DNA of 64,000 nt, taken from contig NZ_JACYXF010000002.1 of the NCBI RefSeq assembly GCF_015352985.1, forward strand, positions 434,001 through 498,000, read 5' to 3'. The translations under genes were made by a program, and so were the position numbers. Source of the DNA: Noviherbaspirillum malthae. Lineage in GTDB: Bacteria > Pseudomonadota > Gammaproteobacteria > Burkholderiales > Burkholderiaceae_D. The notes below the pieces were generated by a model. That model saw nothing but the letters and a program-made list of their open reading frames with translations, ran no database searches and was not told where the DNA came from. Shown here piece by piece: positions 1 to 8,449 of this stretch. Each line of letters opens with the position of its first letter. Positions within the stretch are counted from its first letter, which is position 1.

Positions 1-157
1 GGTGCGGCAGGTCAGCGGCGGCTTACAATACGAAAGCCTGCACATGCCGCAAGAGGCGCATGCTGTTTTTTGCACTTTTTGCGGTTTTGCTTTGTGCCGG
101 CTGCCGTTTGATGCGAGCGCAACTATGGCCTCGCAGTTCCGTTAATTCCTTGTATCC

Positions 158-784
158 ATGCCCTCCATCACAATCCCGCTCGACGACATCCTGCAGCAAC
201 GGCTGGACGAAGAATACAGACGCATGTCCATCGAGTGGCTGCGCAGCCGTCCTGGAACCATGCCGCCCGACTTCAGCCAGTGGCTCGCCGAGCGCCTTGC
301 GGCCGGTATGCCGCAAAGCAGCCGGAACGAACGTGAACTGGATGAAATGCGCATGGTCAATGCCATCGAAAAGCTGATTACCGAACTCGCACCGCACCGT
401 TTCAGGCTGGTACATCTCGGCAAGACAGCGGAAGAACTCGGCGATGCGATCGCGGAACTCGAGCAGACCCTGATTTCCGAACTGGGCTTGTCGCGCTCGC
501 GCGCCAAGCGCATTCAGGATTTGCTGGCGTATTACACCAAGAGTCCGAAGGAAGTGGCCGACCAGGGGCATGTGGCCGTGACCAGTCGCGCCCACGGCGC
601 GCTGAACGAAGCCTTCCGGGAACTTGCTGCCCGTACGGAAACGGCGCGCGCCAGACTGGGCGACGACCGGGCGCTGGGCCGTCTCGAGGGCGCGGTCGCC
701 ATGCTGGTCAGCATGGGCGTCATGAGCCGCGAAGCTGCTCGGGAGAAGACCGAGTCATTCCGCCTTGCGGGGAGCGGCGGCTAG
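158..784 (+). CDS. Uncharacterised helical protein
   Basis: A 208-residue soluble protein that I do not recognise. There is no signal peptide or membrane segment. It is rich in Ala, Arg, Glu and Leu and should be mostly helical, with a likely coiled-coil stretch around residues 85-120. The start ATG has no clear Shine-Dalgarno sequence, but the frame shows high-GC codon use throughout and no other frame here makes a better protein. It lies 47 bases before another small unknown gene on the same strand, so the two may be co-transcribed. No function is proposed. Confidence 0.6.
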   Translation: MPSITIPLDDILQQRLDEEYRRMSIEWLRSRPGTMPPDFSQWLAERLAAGMPQSSRNERELDEMRMVNAIEKLITELAPHRFRLVHLGKTAEELGDAIAELEQTLISELGLSRSRAKRIQDLLAYYTKSPKEVADQGHVAVTSRAHGALNEAFRELAARTETARARLGDDRALGRLEGAVAMLVSMGVMSREAAREKTESFRLAGSGG

Positions 785-831
785 CGATGATCAGGGATGA
801 GGCTTGAACAACGCAACGACGGAGATGTGTC

Positions 832-1110
832 ATGAGCTTTCCGAAAAACCAGTTTGGCGTTCCTCAGTATCCCGACAACGATGCCCGAAAACTGTTCGTC
901 CTTCTTTCCGCAATCGACCTGCTCGAGCGTCCGACGACAGCGGCTATTGCAGACCTGACCAGCCACAAGCGGGAGGCCATCGATCATGACGTGATGCGCC
1001 TGCGGGAAGAATTCGGCGTGAACCTGCACAAGGTGGGAGAGATCTATCACATCGAGTCCTGGGGCGATGTCATCCAGAAGGAAGGCGTCCAGCGTTTCCT
1101 GAAGCCTTGA
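832..1110 (+). CDS. Small protein with probable winged-helix fold
   Basis: A 92-residue protein. Residues about 20-80 read like a small winged helix: a helix with LFVLLSAIDLLE, then a turn and recognition-like helix ending near REEFGVNLH, then a short hairpin with IYHIESWG. This suggests DNA binding, but no specific family is recognised and the fold is inferred by eye. The start is supported by GGAG eight bases upstream. It follows another unknown gene on the same strand. There is no terminator before the HPP gene about 220 bases further on. Confidence 0.6.
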   Translation: MSFPKNQFGVPQYPDNDARKLFVLLSAIDLLERPTTAAIADLTSHKREAIDHDVMRLREEFGVNLHKVGEIYHIESWGDVIQKEGVQRFLKP

Positions 1111-1327
1111 AGCGTCCGGGCATGCTTGCAGCAGCAACTTGCCAAAGCTTTTTCAGATGCGCAACAAGCTGCCATCAAGCCGCAACCGCACCTCGCTTTG
1201 CACCGATTTGGGGCAACCGGTGTAAACTTCTCTGTTTTTACAAAATCCAGCGGCCACACGAACCCGGTATCCGCATGCATGCGGCGCTGCCGGCACGCCG
1301 AGACAACCATCAACCATTGCGACCATC

Positions 1328-2494
1328 TTGTCCCGCCTGAACCGATTCCTTCCCGCTCCCATCGCAATCAACGGCATCGAACGCGTGCGCGCCTGCAGCG
1401 GCGCGCTCATCGGCATCGTCATCACCGCACTGGTAAGCCGTTATGCACTTGGGAACAGCAACACGCTGCCCTTTCTGATCGCCCCCATGGGCGCGTCGGC
1501 AGTTCTCCTGTTTGCGCTGCCATCCAGTCCATTGGCGCAACCCTGGTCCATCCTCGGCGGCAACGTCGTCTCCGCCCTGGTCGGCATTCTGTGCGCGCGC
1601 TGGATCGGCGATCCGATGATCGCTGCTTCGGCGGCGGTCGCCCTGGCCATTGCGGCCATGATCCTGCTGCGCTGCCTGCATCCCCCCGGCGGCGCCATCG
1701 CGCTGAGTGCGGTGCTGGGCGGGCCGGCGGTCGCTTCCGCAGGCTTCGGCTTTGCGCTGGTGCCGGTCGGGCTCAATTCCCTGCTCCTGCTGATGGCTGC
1801 GCTGGTGTTCAACAACGCGACCCGGCGGCCCTACCCCCATCTGCCGGCCAAGGATCACGACAACAAGCACGGCACCCAGGATGCGCTTCCGACCGACCGT
1901 CTCGGATTCACCCCCGAAGACCTGGACGATGTGCTCAAGCAATACAACCAGGTGCTCGATGTCAGCCGGGATGATCTTGAAACGCTGTTCCTCCAGACCG
2001 AGATGCATGCCTATCGCCGCCGCTTCGGCGAGATCACCTGTGCGGACATCATGTCGCATGACGTGGTCACGGCGGAATACGGAACGGAACTGCAAGAAGC
2101 CTGGACGCTGCTGCGCAAGCACAACATCAAGGCCCTGCCGGTACTGGACCGCGCCCGCCGCGTGATCGGCATCATCACCGTGTACGACTTCATGAAGCAT
2201 GCCGATCTCGATCTGCATGAAAGTTTCGACAAGAAGCTCAAGCGCTTCATCCGGCGCACGCCCGGCCTGTATTCGGACAAGCCCGAAGCGGTCGGCCAGA
2301 TCATGACTCGCACCGTCAGGACCATCCGCAACACCAGCCATGTGGTCGAACTGGTGCCGCTGCTGTCCGGTACGGGGCTGCATCATGTTCCCGTGGTCGA
2401 TCATGAGCGGCGGCTGGTCGGCATCGTGACCCAGTCCGACCTCGTTGCCGCCCTCTATCGGGGACGCCTGAACGATCAGCGGGCCGCTGCCTGA
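1328..2494 (+). CDS. HPP-family membrane protein with two CBS domains
   Basis: A 388-residue protein. Residues about 20-165 form a hydrophobic domain of several membrane helices with the signature LHPPGG near residue 118, which defines the HPP family; some members have been linked to nitrite transport. A cytoplasmic C-terminal half carries two CBS motifs, about 236-288 and 322-378, which in other proteins bind adenine nucleotides and gate the attached domain. Transport with nucleotide-sensitive control is therefore likely; the substrate is unknown. No ATG lies near the 5' end: the start used is TTG without a strong ribosome site, so the exact N-terminus is uncertain. Confidence 0.85.
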   Translation: MSRLNRFLPAPIAINGIERVRACSGALIGIVITALVSRYALGNSNTLPFLIAPMGASAVLLFALPSSPLAQPWSILGGNVVSALVGILCARWIGDPMIAASAAVALAIAAMILLRCLHPPGGAIALSAVLGGPAVASAGFGFALVPVGLNSLLLLMAALVFNNATRRPYPHLPAKDHDNKHGTQDALPTDRLGFTPEDLDDVLKQYNQVLDVSRDDLETLFLQTEMHAYRRRFGEITCADIMSHDVVTAEYGTELQEAWTLLRKHNIKALPVLDRARRVIGIITVYDFMKHADLDLHESFDKKLKRFIRRTPGLYSDKPEAVGQIMTRTVRTIRNTSHVVELVPLLSGTGLHHVPVVDHERRLVGIVTQSDLVAALYRGRLNDQRAAA

Positions 2495-2565
2495 CATTGC
2501 GCCCGCCGTGAAAATCACGGCGGCCCGTGAACCTCCTCGACAGAAATGCGTCATAGCAATGCATC

Positions 2566-2641
2566 GCCGGCTTAGCTCATTTGGTAGAGCAGTTGACTTG
2601 TAATCATCAGGTGGCCAGTTCGAATCCGGCAGCCGGCACCA
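2566..2641 (+). tRNA. tRNA-Thr (TGT)
   Basis: A 76-base cloverleaf. The acceptor stem GCCGGCT pairs with AGCCGGC and CCA is encoded. The D arm has GCTC/GAGC, the anticodon loop is CTTGTAA with anticodon TGT, and the T arm contains GTTCGAATC. The anticodon stem has one T-T mismatch in its second pair. A rho-independent terminator follows directly. Confidence 0.97.
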
Positions 2642-2648
2642 TCTTCCT

Positions 2649-2688
2649 GTCCATGCCCCGTTCATCGCGGCATGGACTTTTTCTTTTT
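2649..2688 (+). terminator. Terminator of tRNA-Thr
   Basis: Stem GTCCATGCC/GGCATGGAC (9 bp) with an 11-base loop, followed by TTTTTCTTTTT. It begins 8 bases after the tRNA CCA end. Confidence 0.9.
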
Positions 2689-2802
2689 GCCGGACTGCCT
2701 TGCCGGGTTGACCGGATCGACATGCATCCGCGATAGCCGGCAATTGACAGAACTGCATGTGCGCCCTTGCGTCTAATTGCAACGATGACACAGGAGCATG
2801 CC

Positions 2803-3027
2803 ATGCAAGCAAAGACACCCCCTTCGTCCGACACGGCAAAGCAAACCGCAAATCAGCCTGAGCAGGAAATGAAGTCGCCGCCGGGTCCTTATGCCGGCCG
2901 GCCGCTAGACGGCAGCCAGTATCTGGATGTGGTGGAAGAACAGGAGTATGCCGATCGTCCTCCGACCCAGGAAGAGCAGCGGCCGCGGTATTCCTATCTC
3001 AAGGAAGGCCAGCGTCCGAAGCAGTGA
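2803..3027 (+). CDS. Small hydrophilic unknown protein
   Basis: A 74-residue protein rich in Gln, Glu and Pro with no hydrophobic stretch, probably disordered. It ends with a Tyr/Arg/Lys-rich tail. AGGAG ends six bases before the chosen ATG. An upstream in-frame ATG at 2785 lacks such a site. I do not recognise the family. It stands alone between the tRNA-Thr terminator and a convergent small gene. Confidence 0.55.
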   Translation: MQAKTPPSSDTAKQTANQPEQEMKSPPGPYAGRPLDGSQYLDVVEEQEYADRPPTQEEQRPRYSYLKEGQRPKQ

Positions 3028-3132
3028 TCGCGTGCCGTACGGCGGGATGAGCCGACCGGGCAATCCGATCGGGAGGTAGGCATTGCTGCCCGCCGTGCAT
3101 GGCGAAACGTGACAAGACGGCGCTGCGTCCGC

Positions 3133-3357
3133 TTAGCCGCCGGCCAGCGCCGCCAGCGCGCTGATGTGTCCCCGTGTGTCTCCGCCCTGCCGTTCGTGGT
3201 GCTCCCGGATCGCACTCGCATCAAGTTCCGGCGCTTCCGGCTGGGGTGGCTGAACCGAATGGATGCGCCGCATCGGTACGCCGACATTCTCGTCCCAGAA
3301 ATCCATGAGACGATCGATCGCCGAACCGAGTCCCGGCGGGTTCCAGGCAATATTCAT
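3133..3357 (-). CDS. Small unknown protein
   Basis: A 74-residue protein with an amphipathic N-terminal region (WNPPGLGSAIDRLMDFWDEN) and a charged, His/Glu-containing C-terminal half ending ALAALAGG. An AGAGAGGA site sits just upstream of the chosen ATG; the in-frame ATG 18 bases earlier is less well placed. No signal peptide is present. The family is not recognised. It is monocistronic and convergent with the small gene ending at 3027. Confidence 0.5.
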   Translation of the reverse strand: MNIAWNPPGLGSAIDRLMDFWDENVGVPMRRIHSVQPPQPEAPELDASAIREHHERQGGDTRGHISALAALAGG

Positions 3358-3488
3358 CGCAATCCTCTCTGACATGCTGATGAGAGGATCTTACTCATGC
3401 CGCTTTTACTTGCCTTGAGGATTGTCACCCGGCATGAGGCCGAAGTTTGCGCATCAAGGCTTATCGATTTGTTCGAGACGCAAACGCG

Positions 3489-4385
3489 CTAGCGTGAAGA
3501 CAGCACGATGCCGCCGACGATCATCGCAAACGCCGCAATGTGATAGGCATGCGGCAGTTCCCCGAGAAAGGCGGATGACATCAGCGCGGCAAACAGCGGT
3601 GTCAGATTGCTGAAGAAGCCGGCTATCGTCGGACCGACCCTCTGTACGCCAAGTCCCCAGCAGCGAAAGGCGAGGATCGCCGGTCCGACTGCCACAAACA
3701 GCAGCGCGCCCGCCAGCGGCCAGCTCCATGCAACAGATCTTGCGGTCACCATCCACTCGCCTGCAGCGAAAGCACCTGACCAAACCACGCCGAAGGCAAC
3801 CTGCACCAGCAGGAAGGCGGCCCAATCGCTGCGCAAGGCATTGCCGACTGTGGTACGCGTCAGCAGCCAGCTGTAGAAGGACCAGGAAATCGTGGCCACG
3901 ATCATGAAGATATCGCCGGCCACAAGGCGCATCGCCAGCAGCTGATCCAGACTGCCGCGGCTGAGCACCAGCAGCACGCCGCCCATGGAAAACGCTGCGC
4001 CGATCACCTGCTTGCGCGAGACGCCGGCACTGAAGAAGAGCCAGCCGATGAGAAGCATCCACACCGGCATGCTTGCCGCCACCAGCGTGACGTTGATCGG
4101 CGTTGATGTCTGCAGGGCGAGGTATTGCAATGCGTTGTACATGCCGATGCCGAGCAGGCCCAGCACCGCAAGCTGCCGGCGATGCTCGCGCACTTCGGCG
4201 GTGTGACGGAACATCGCGCGGCCGAGCGGCAGCAGGATGATGAGCGCGATCATCCAGCGCAGGAAATTGAGCATCAGCGGCGGAACCATCTCATGCACCA
4301 GCCTGCCGACGATGGCATTTCCGGCCCACAGCAAAGGGGGAACCAGGAGCAGCATGGCAGTCGCCGGGGTCAGTTGTCGATTCAT
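3489..4385 (-). CDS. DMT-superfamily (EamA) exporter
   Basis: A 298-residue integral membrane protein with about ten hydrophobic helices in two repeated EamA halves. The N-terminal LLWAGNAIVGR and the repeat of the pattern in the second half, with GVQRVGPTIAGFFSNLTPLFA, are typical of drug/metabolite transporters of the inner membrane. Members export amino acids or related small metabolites; the substrate here cannot be read from sequence. Length matches the family. It is a single gene downstream of tRNA-Ser on the same strand, separated from it by a terminator. Confidence 0.88.
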   Translation of the reverse strand: MNRQLTPATAMLLLVPPLLWAGNAIVGRLVHEMVPPLMLNFLRWMIALIILLPLGRAMFRHTAEVREHRRQLAVLGLLGIGMYNALQYLALQTSTPINVTLVAASMPVWMLLIGWLFFSAGVSRKQVIGAAFSMGGVLLVLSRGSLDQLLAMRLVAGDIFMIVATISWSFYSWLLTRTTVGNALRSDWAAFLLVQVAFGVVWSGAFAAGEWMVTARSVAWSWPLAGALLFVAVGPAILAFRCWGLGVQRVGPTIAGFFSNLTPLFAALMSSAFLGELPHAYHIAAFAMIVGGIVLSSR

Positions 4386-4534
4386 TGCAAAGACAGTGAT
4401 GTGAGGATGGCCCGGCGATGCCGGAAAGACAGGAAGGATACGTGATTTCAGGATTTTACGTCTTGCACCAGTGGAAGACGACGGCAGCGATGCAACTCGC
4501 TCTTTACACCGCCCGAAAACGAGCCCGAAAATGA

Positions 4535-4567
4535 AAAAGCCGATACGTTCAATCCGTATCGGCTTTT
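4535..4567 (-). terminator. Terminator of tRNA-Ser
   Basis: Read on the minus strand, AAAAGCCGATACG pairs with CGTATCGGCTTTT (13 bp, loop GATTGAA-like) and runs into TTTTTCATTTT. It lies 11 bases beyond the tRNA 3' end. Confidence 0.9.
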
Positions 4568-4578
4568 CCTCGACATGC

Positions 4579-4668
4579 TGGCGGAGGCTGTGAGATTCGA
4601 ACTCACGGACGGGTCACCCCGTCGGCAGTTTTCAAGACTGCTGGTTTAAACCACTCACCCAAACCTCC
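4579..4668 (-). tRNA. tRNA-Ser (TGA)
   Basis: A 90-base class II tRNA. The acceptor stem starts GGAGGTT and CCA is encoded. The anticodon stem GCAGT/ACTGC encloses CTTGAAA, giving anticodon TGA. It has a long variable arm (GACGGGGTGACCCGTC) and T arm GTGAGTTCGAATCTCAC. Confidence 0.97.
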
Positions 4669-4789
4669 TGATTCCTGCTGCTTGCAGAGTGCGCATGGCG
4701 AACACGGCACTCATGCGTCGCATGCAGCAGGTTCGATTATACCCAAGTCCCGGCCCTTGCAGCAATTCCGGTATCGGCTTGTCATGCTC

Positions 4790-6091
4790 TCAATCAAGAA
4801 ATATCTGCTGCAGGTCGTTGAGAAAACGGCGGCCGAGTTCGGTCGGCCGGATGATCCGGTGGTCCCGATACAGCAATCCCTTCGCTTCCGCTGCATTCAG
4901 CGCCTTGTCGATCGCATTGATGGTCAGGCCGGTGCGTTCGGCGAACAGGTTGGATTCGAAGCCGTCGTTCAGGCGCAGGGCGTTGAGCATGAATTCGAAA
5001 CCCAAGTCGTCCCGGCCGAGTTCGAACTCTTCCTGGATCGGACGCCCTGCCCTGGTATTTTCAAGATAGGCCTTGGGCTGCTTGTACCGCATCTGCCGCA
5101 CGATCCGGTGCGGGAATGAAATCTTGGAATGGGCGCCGGCGCCGATGCCGAGATAGTCGCCGAATTCCCAGTAGTTCAGATTGTGCTTGGCCTTGCGGCC
5201 CGCTTTCGCGTAGGCGCTCACCTCGTAGTGCTGGTAGCCGGCTTCAGACGTCAGGCCTGCGATCATGTCCTGCATTTCGGCGCTGGCATCGTCGTCCGGC
5301 ACGACGGGAGGATGCTTGGCGAAATAGGTGTTAGGCTCCAGCGTCAGATGGTAGAGCGACAGATGGGGCGGCGCGAACCCGATCGCGGCAGCCACGTCGC
5401 TGCGGGCTTCCTCCAGCGTCTGCGACGGCAGCGCATACATCAGGTCGAGATTGAAGTTGTCGAAATTGGCATGCGCAATTTCGACCGCCTTGCGCGCTTC
5501 TCCGCCGTCATGAATACGGCCCAGCGCCTGGAGATGACGTTCATTGAAGCTTTGTATGCCGATCGACAGCCTGTTGATGCCGCTGCTGCGGTAGGAGCGG
5601 AACTTGTCGGCCTCGAAGGTGCCGGGATTGGCTTCCATCGTGATTTCCGCCGCGCCGTCTAGTGGCAGAAGCGAACGGATGTCCGACATCAGGCGGTCCA
5701 GTCCGGCCGCCGACATGAGGCTGGGCGTGCCGCCGCCGATGAAGATGGTGTAGATCTTTCGGCCCCAGATCAGCGGCAGAGCGCTTTCCAGATCGCTTCG
5801 CAATGCGGCGAGATACTCTTCCTCGGGGAAGCTGCCGCGGACTTCATGGGAATTGAAATCGCAATACGGGCATTTCCGCACGCACCAGGGAAAGTGGACA
5901 TACAGCGACAGCGGCGGCAATGCCGAAAGCTGCAGTGCACCGGGCCTGAGGAAGGCTCCGGCGACTTCCACCGGCGACGCGGCGGCCGGCGATCCGGCGG
6001 CCGGCGATCCGGCGGCCGGCGATCCGGCGGCCGGCGATCCGGCGGCCGGCGTCGGCGCTTGATCATGCCGAACGGGCTTGATGGGGATCAT
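4790..6091 (-). CDS. hemW: HemW, radical SAM heme chaperone
   Basis: A 433-residue radical SAM protein of the HemN-like HemW group, thought to bind heme and insert it into respiratory enzymes. Cys70, Cys74 and Cys77 form the CxxxCxxC cluster motif (PWCVRKCPYCDF), and GGGTPSLM follows. The C-terminal HemN domain is complete. Coproporphyrinogen oxidase HemN itself is longer at the N-terminus and differs, so HemW is preferred. The first 60 residues are unusual: four GSPAA units encoded by a perfect 15-base tandem repeat precede the core. The ATG overlaps the rdgB stop (ATGA), indicating translational coupling in an rdgB-hemW operon. Confidence 0.92.
   Translation of the reverse strand: MIPIKPVRHDQAPTPAAGSPAAGSPAAGSPAAGSPAAASPVEVAGAFLRPGALQLSALPPLSLYVHFPWCVRKCPYCDFNSHEVRGSFPEEEYLAALRSDLESALPLIWGRKIYTIFIGGGTPSLMSAAGLDRLMSDIRSLLPLDGAAEITMEANPGTFEADKFRSYRSSGINRLSIGIQSFNERHLQALGRIHDGGEARKAVEIAHANFDNFNLDLMYALPSQTLEEARSDVAAAIGFAPPHLSLYHLTLEPNTYFAKHPPVVPDDDASAEMQDMIAGLTSEAGYQHYEVSAYAKAGRKAKHNLNYWEFGDYLGIGAGAHSKISFPHRIVRQMRYKQPKAYLENTRAGRPIQEEFELGRDDLGFEFMLNALRLNDGFESNLFAERTGLTINAIDKALNAAEAKGLLYRDHRIIRPTELGRRFLNDLQQIFLD
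5981..6050 (-). repeat. 15-bp perfect tandem repeat inside hemW
   Basis: Four full copies and one 10-base partial copy of GGCGGCCGGCGATCC (plus-strand reading) without interruption. On the coding strand each copy encodes Gly-Ser-Pro-Ala-Ala. The unit is a multiple of three, so copy-number change alters the HemW N-terminal length without shifting the frame. Confidence 0.97.
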
Positions 6092-6672
6092 TTCAGTTTC
6101 TCGACGAGCGCGCGCAGTGCCTGGCCGCGATGCGACAGGCGGTTCTTTTCATCGGCGCCGAGTTCGGCCACGGTCTTGCCGAAGGCAGGCAGAAGGAAAT
6201 AGGGATCGTATCCAAAACCGCCCTCGCCGCGCGGCTCGCTGACGATTTCCCCGTCCCAGCGTCCTTCGGCAATGAGCGGCTGCGGATCATCGGCATGGCG
6301 CACGAAGACCAGCACGCAGTAATAGTAGGCGGACTTGTCGGCATGCACGGCGAGATCCTCTATCAGCTTGCGGTTGTTGCGCTCATCCGACTTGGGCTCG
6401 CCGGCATAGCGCGCCGAATAAACGCCAGGCGCACCGCCGAGCGCATTGACGCAGACGCCGGAATCGTCGGCCAGCGCCGGCAGCCCTGTCAGGCGAGCGG
6501 CATGGCGGGCCTTTGCAAGTGCATTTTCCACAAAAGTCGGATGCGGCTCCTCCGCTTCCGGCACATTGAATTCACGCTGGGCATGGACTTCGAAACCAAG
6601 CGGCGCGAGCAGCTGGCCGAACTCCTTGAGCTTGCCGGCGTTGTTGGAGGCGAGAACTAGTTTGCTTGTCAT
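6088..6672 (-). CDS. rdgB: XTP/dITP pyrophosphatase RdgB
   Basis: A 194-residue Ham1/RdgB protein that hydrolyses dITP, XTP and ITP to monophosphates, keeping deaminated purines out of DNA and RNA. Signatures are LASNNAGKLKEF at the N-terminus, DDSGVCVNALGG in the middle, then FGYDPYF and LSHRGQAL. The ATG at 6672 was chosen because the protein then begins directly with the family's first strand; an upstream in-frame start would add 18 unrelated residues. It overlaps hemW by four bases and follows rph after 93 bases. Confidence 0.95.
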   Translation of the reverse strand: MTSKLVLASNNAGKLKEFGQLLAPLGFEVHAQREFNVPEAEEPHPTFVENALAKARHAARLTGLPALADDSGVCVNALGGAPGVYSARYAGEPKSDERNNRKLIEDLAVHADKSAYYYCVLVFVRHADDPQPLIAEGRWDGEIVSEPRGEGGFGYDPYFLLPAFGKTVAELGADEKNRLSHRGQALRALVEKLK

Positions 6673-6765
6673 AAAAATCTTGCCGCACCGGGATCGCAAG
6701 CGAAACCGGTCCGGGCTTCGCTGCAACCGCAGTGCGGCGTGGAAAATTGAAAGATAGGTTTGTGT

Positions 6766-7497
6766 TCAGGACAGCCCGAGGCCGCTCCTTTGCAGCCGGA
6801 TCAGCTCGGCAATGCCCTCCTGCGCAAGATCGAGCAGGCGGTTCAGCGTAGCGCGGTCGAAGGCATCGCCCTCGGCAGTTCCCTGGACTTCAACGAAATG
6901 CCCCTGTTCGGTCATCACCACATTCATGTCGGTGTCGCAGTCCGAATCTTCAAGATAGTCGAGGTCGAGAACCGGGACGCCGCGATAGACGCCGACCGAC
7001 ACGGCCGCAACGAAATGCTTGAGCGGAATTGACGGAATGTGGCCTGCCTTGACCAGCTTGTCGAATGCATCATAGGCGGCCACCATGGCGCCGGTAATGG
7101 ATGCGGTGCGCGTGCCGCCGTCTGCCTGGATCACGTCGCAATCGAGATGCAGCGTGCGTTCTCCGAAGGCATCGAGATCGAAGGCGGCGCGCAGGGAACG
7201 CCCGATCAGGCGCTGGATTTCCTGGGTGCGGCCGGACTGCTTGCCCTTGGCGGCTTCACGGTCCATGCGGGAATGCGTGGAGCGCGGCAGCATGCCGTAT
7301 TCCGCGGTCATCCAGCCCGTTCCCTTTCCCCTGAGAAAAGGCGGCACCTTTTCCTCGATGCTGGCGGTGCAGATGACCTTGGTATCGCCGAACTCGATCA
7401 GCACCGACCCTTCGGCATGCTTGGTGTAGTCACGTGTCAGGCGCACCGGGCGCAATGCCTCGGGCGATCGCCCGTCGGGGCGTTTTTCAAACGGCAT
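6766..7497 (-). CDS. rph: RNase PH
   Basis: A 243-residue phosphorolytic 3'-5' exoribonuclease that trims tRNA 3' ends. It has the RNase PH start [13 protein letters not shown], the core [21 protein letters not shown], and the [18 protein letters not shown] segment carrying the phosphate-binding arginines. The length matches the family. The start at 7497 is the family start; the frame is open further upstream but would read into unrelated sequence. It lies 10 bases after the PP2C gene, so it belongs to the kinase-phosphatase-rph-rdgB-hemW run. Confidence 0.96.
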   Translation of the reverse strand: MPFEKRPDGRSPEALRPVRLTRDYTKHAEGSVLIEFGDTKVICTASIEEKVPPFLRGKGTGWMTAEYGMLPRSTHSRMDREAAKGKQSGRTQEIQRLIGRSLRAAFDLDAFGERTLHLDCDVIQADGGTRTASITGAMVAAYDAFDKLVKAGHIPSIPLKHFVAAVSVGVYRGVPVLDLDYLEDSDCDTDMNVVMTEQGHFVEVQGTAEGDAFDRATLNRLLDLAQEGIAELIRLQRSGLGLS

Positions 7498-7507
7498 GGG
7501 TGAAATC

Positions 7508-8440
7508 CTAGTTTTTTGAAGTGATGCGGGACGTCTTTTCGATGGCGCTGCGGATTTCCTCAATGGCCTTTTCGATATCGGAATCGGTGAAGGTATCGGC
7601 CGGGTCCAGATCCGCATGGCGCGGCGCCTGTATCGTGGTGGTCACGCTGCCGACCGGAAGCGTATGGGTTGCAATGGTATCCGAAGATTCCTGCAGCACG
7701 CTGGAGCCTTCCCACATCATGGCCAGCGCGGTGACATTATCGCTGCTTTTTCCCGCAATGCCGATGGCGCTCGTCAGCAGGTCAGGAACGGCGCGCACGA
7801 TCGTATTGTGCTGCAGCGACTGGGCCAGCACATGATCGGGCAGTACCGACCACAGTCCGTCGGAACAGAGCAGCAGCACGTCTCCCGGCTGCAGGCTGGC
7901 GCGGCGTGACAGTTCGACAATCGGCATGTTGGGCGCGCCGATGCAGTTGAACAATTTGTTGCGCTCGGGATGCGTGTCGCGCTCGGAAGGATGGACCTTG
8001 CCTTGGGCGATCAGGGTTTCAATGCGGGAATGATCGCGCGTGCGCGCCAGGATCTGCCCTTGCCGCATCCAGTACAAGCGGGAATCGCCGCAGTGCGCCC
8101 AGTAGGCGCAGTTATGCTGGATCAGGCAGCCGACGATGGTCGTGCGCGGCGTTTCGGGAAGATTGTTGATGGCGCGATAACGGTGGATTTCACGGTGCGC
8201 GGCAAGGAAACTGTCTTCGAGAAACTTTTCCGGCTTCCGGACATAGGGCTTCGCCTGCTGCTGAAACAGCGAACCGACGGTCTGCAAGGCGATCGTAGCA
8301 GCCATTTCCCCCTGGATGTGGCCGCCCATGCCGTCGGCCAGCAGCAGCAGGAGCGCATCCCGCGTGAAGCTGTAACCCATCCGGTCCTGGTTGTTGCGGC
8401 GGCCGCCGATATGGCTTTCCTGGTATACGGAGAATCGCAT
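7508..8440 (-). CDS. PP2C-family Ser/Thr protein phosphatase
   Basis: A 310-residue soluble PPM/PP2C phosphatase. The metal-binding aspartates are all present: Asp19 in NNQDRMG, Asp36 in LADGMGGH, Asp194 in CSDGLW and Asp234 in SDNVTAL. These coordinate the two Mn/Mg ions that activate water. After the catalytic domain (about 1-243) comes a Ser/Thr-rich tail containing TTTIQ (residues 267-271), then an acidic stretch and a terminal helix. It starts 9 bases after the kinase stop, so the pair forms a phosphorylation switch made as one unit. Confidence 0.93.
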   Translation of the reverse strand: MRFSVYQESHIGGRRNNQDRMGYSFTRDALLLLLADGMGGHIQGEMAATIALQTVGSLFQQQAKPYVRKPEKFLEDSFLAAHREIHRYRAINNLPETPRTTIVGCLIQHNCAYWAHCGDSRLYWMRQGQILARTRDHSRIETLIAQGKVHPSERDTHPERNKLFNCIGAPNMPIVELSRRASLQPGDVLLLCSDGLWSVLPDHVLAQSLQHNTIVRAVPDLLTSAIGIAGKSSDNVTALAMMWEGSSVLQESSDTIATHTLPVGSVTTTIQAPRHADLDPADTFTDSDIEKAIEEIRSAIEKTSRITSKN

Positions 8441-8449
8441 GGGTGCCGC

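Noticed and set aside
60-377. Short frame starting with a lipoprotein-like signal (LLCAGC)
   Set aside because: A tempting lipobox and an AGAGG site, but after the first 20 residues it reads in the wrong frame through the better-supported gene at 158-784 with poor composition.
2566-4668. Region between two tRNA genes considered as an integrated element
   Set aside because: No integrase, no repeat of a tRNA 3' end as an attachment site, and the genes between are ordinary; the tRNAs are different and on opposite strands.
5981-6050. Repeat block considered as a CRISPR or mobile-element end
   Set aside because: The copies are contiguous with no spacers and are in frame within hemW, so this is a coding minisatellite.
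4790-6091. Radical SAM gene considered as hemN (coproporphyrinogen dehydrogenase)
   Set aside because: Place next to rdgB/rph and overall length and motifs fit HemW; the longer N-terminal part of HemN is absent and replaced by a repeat.
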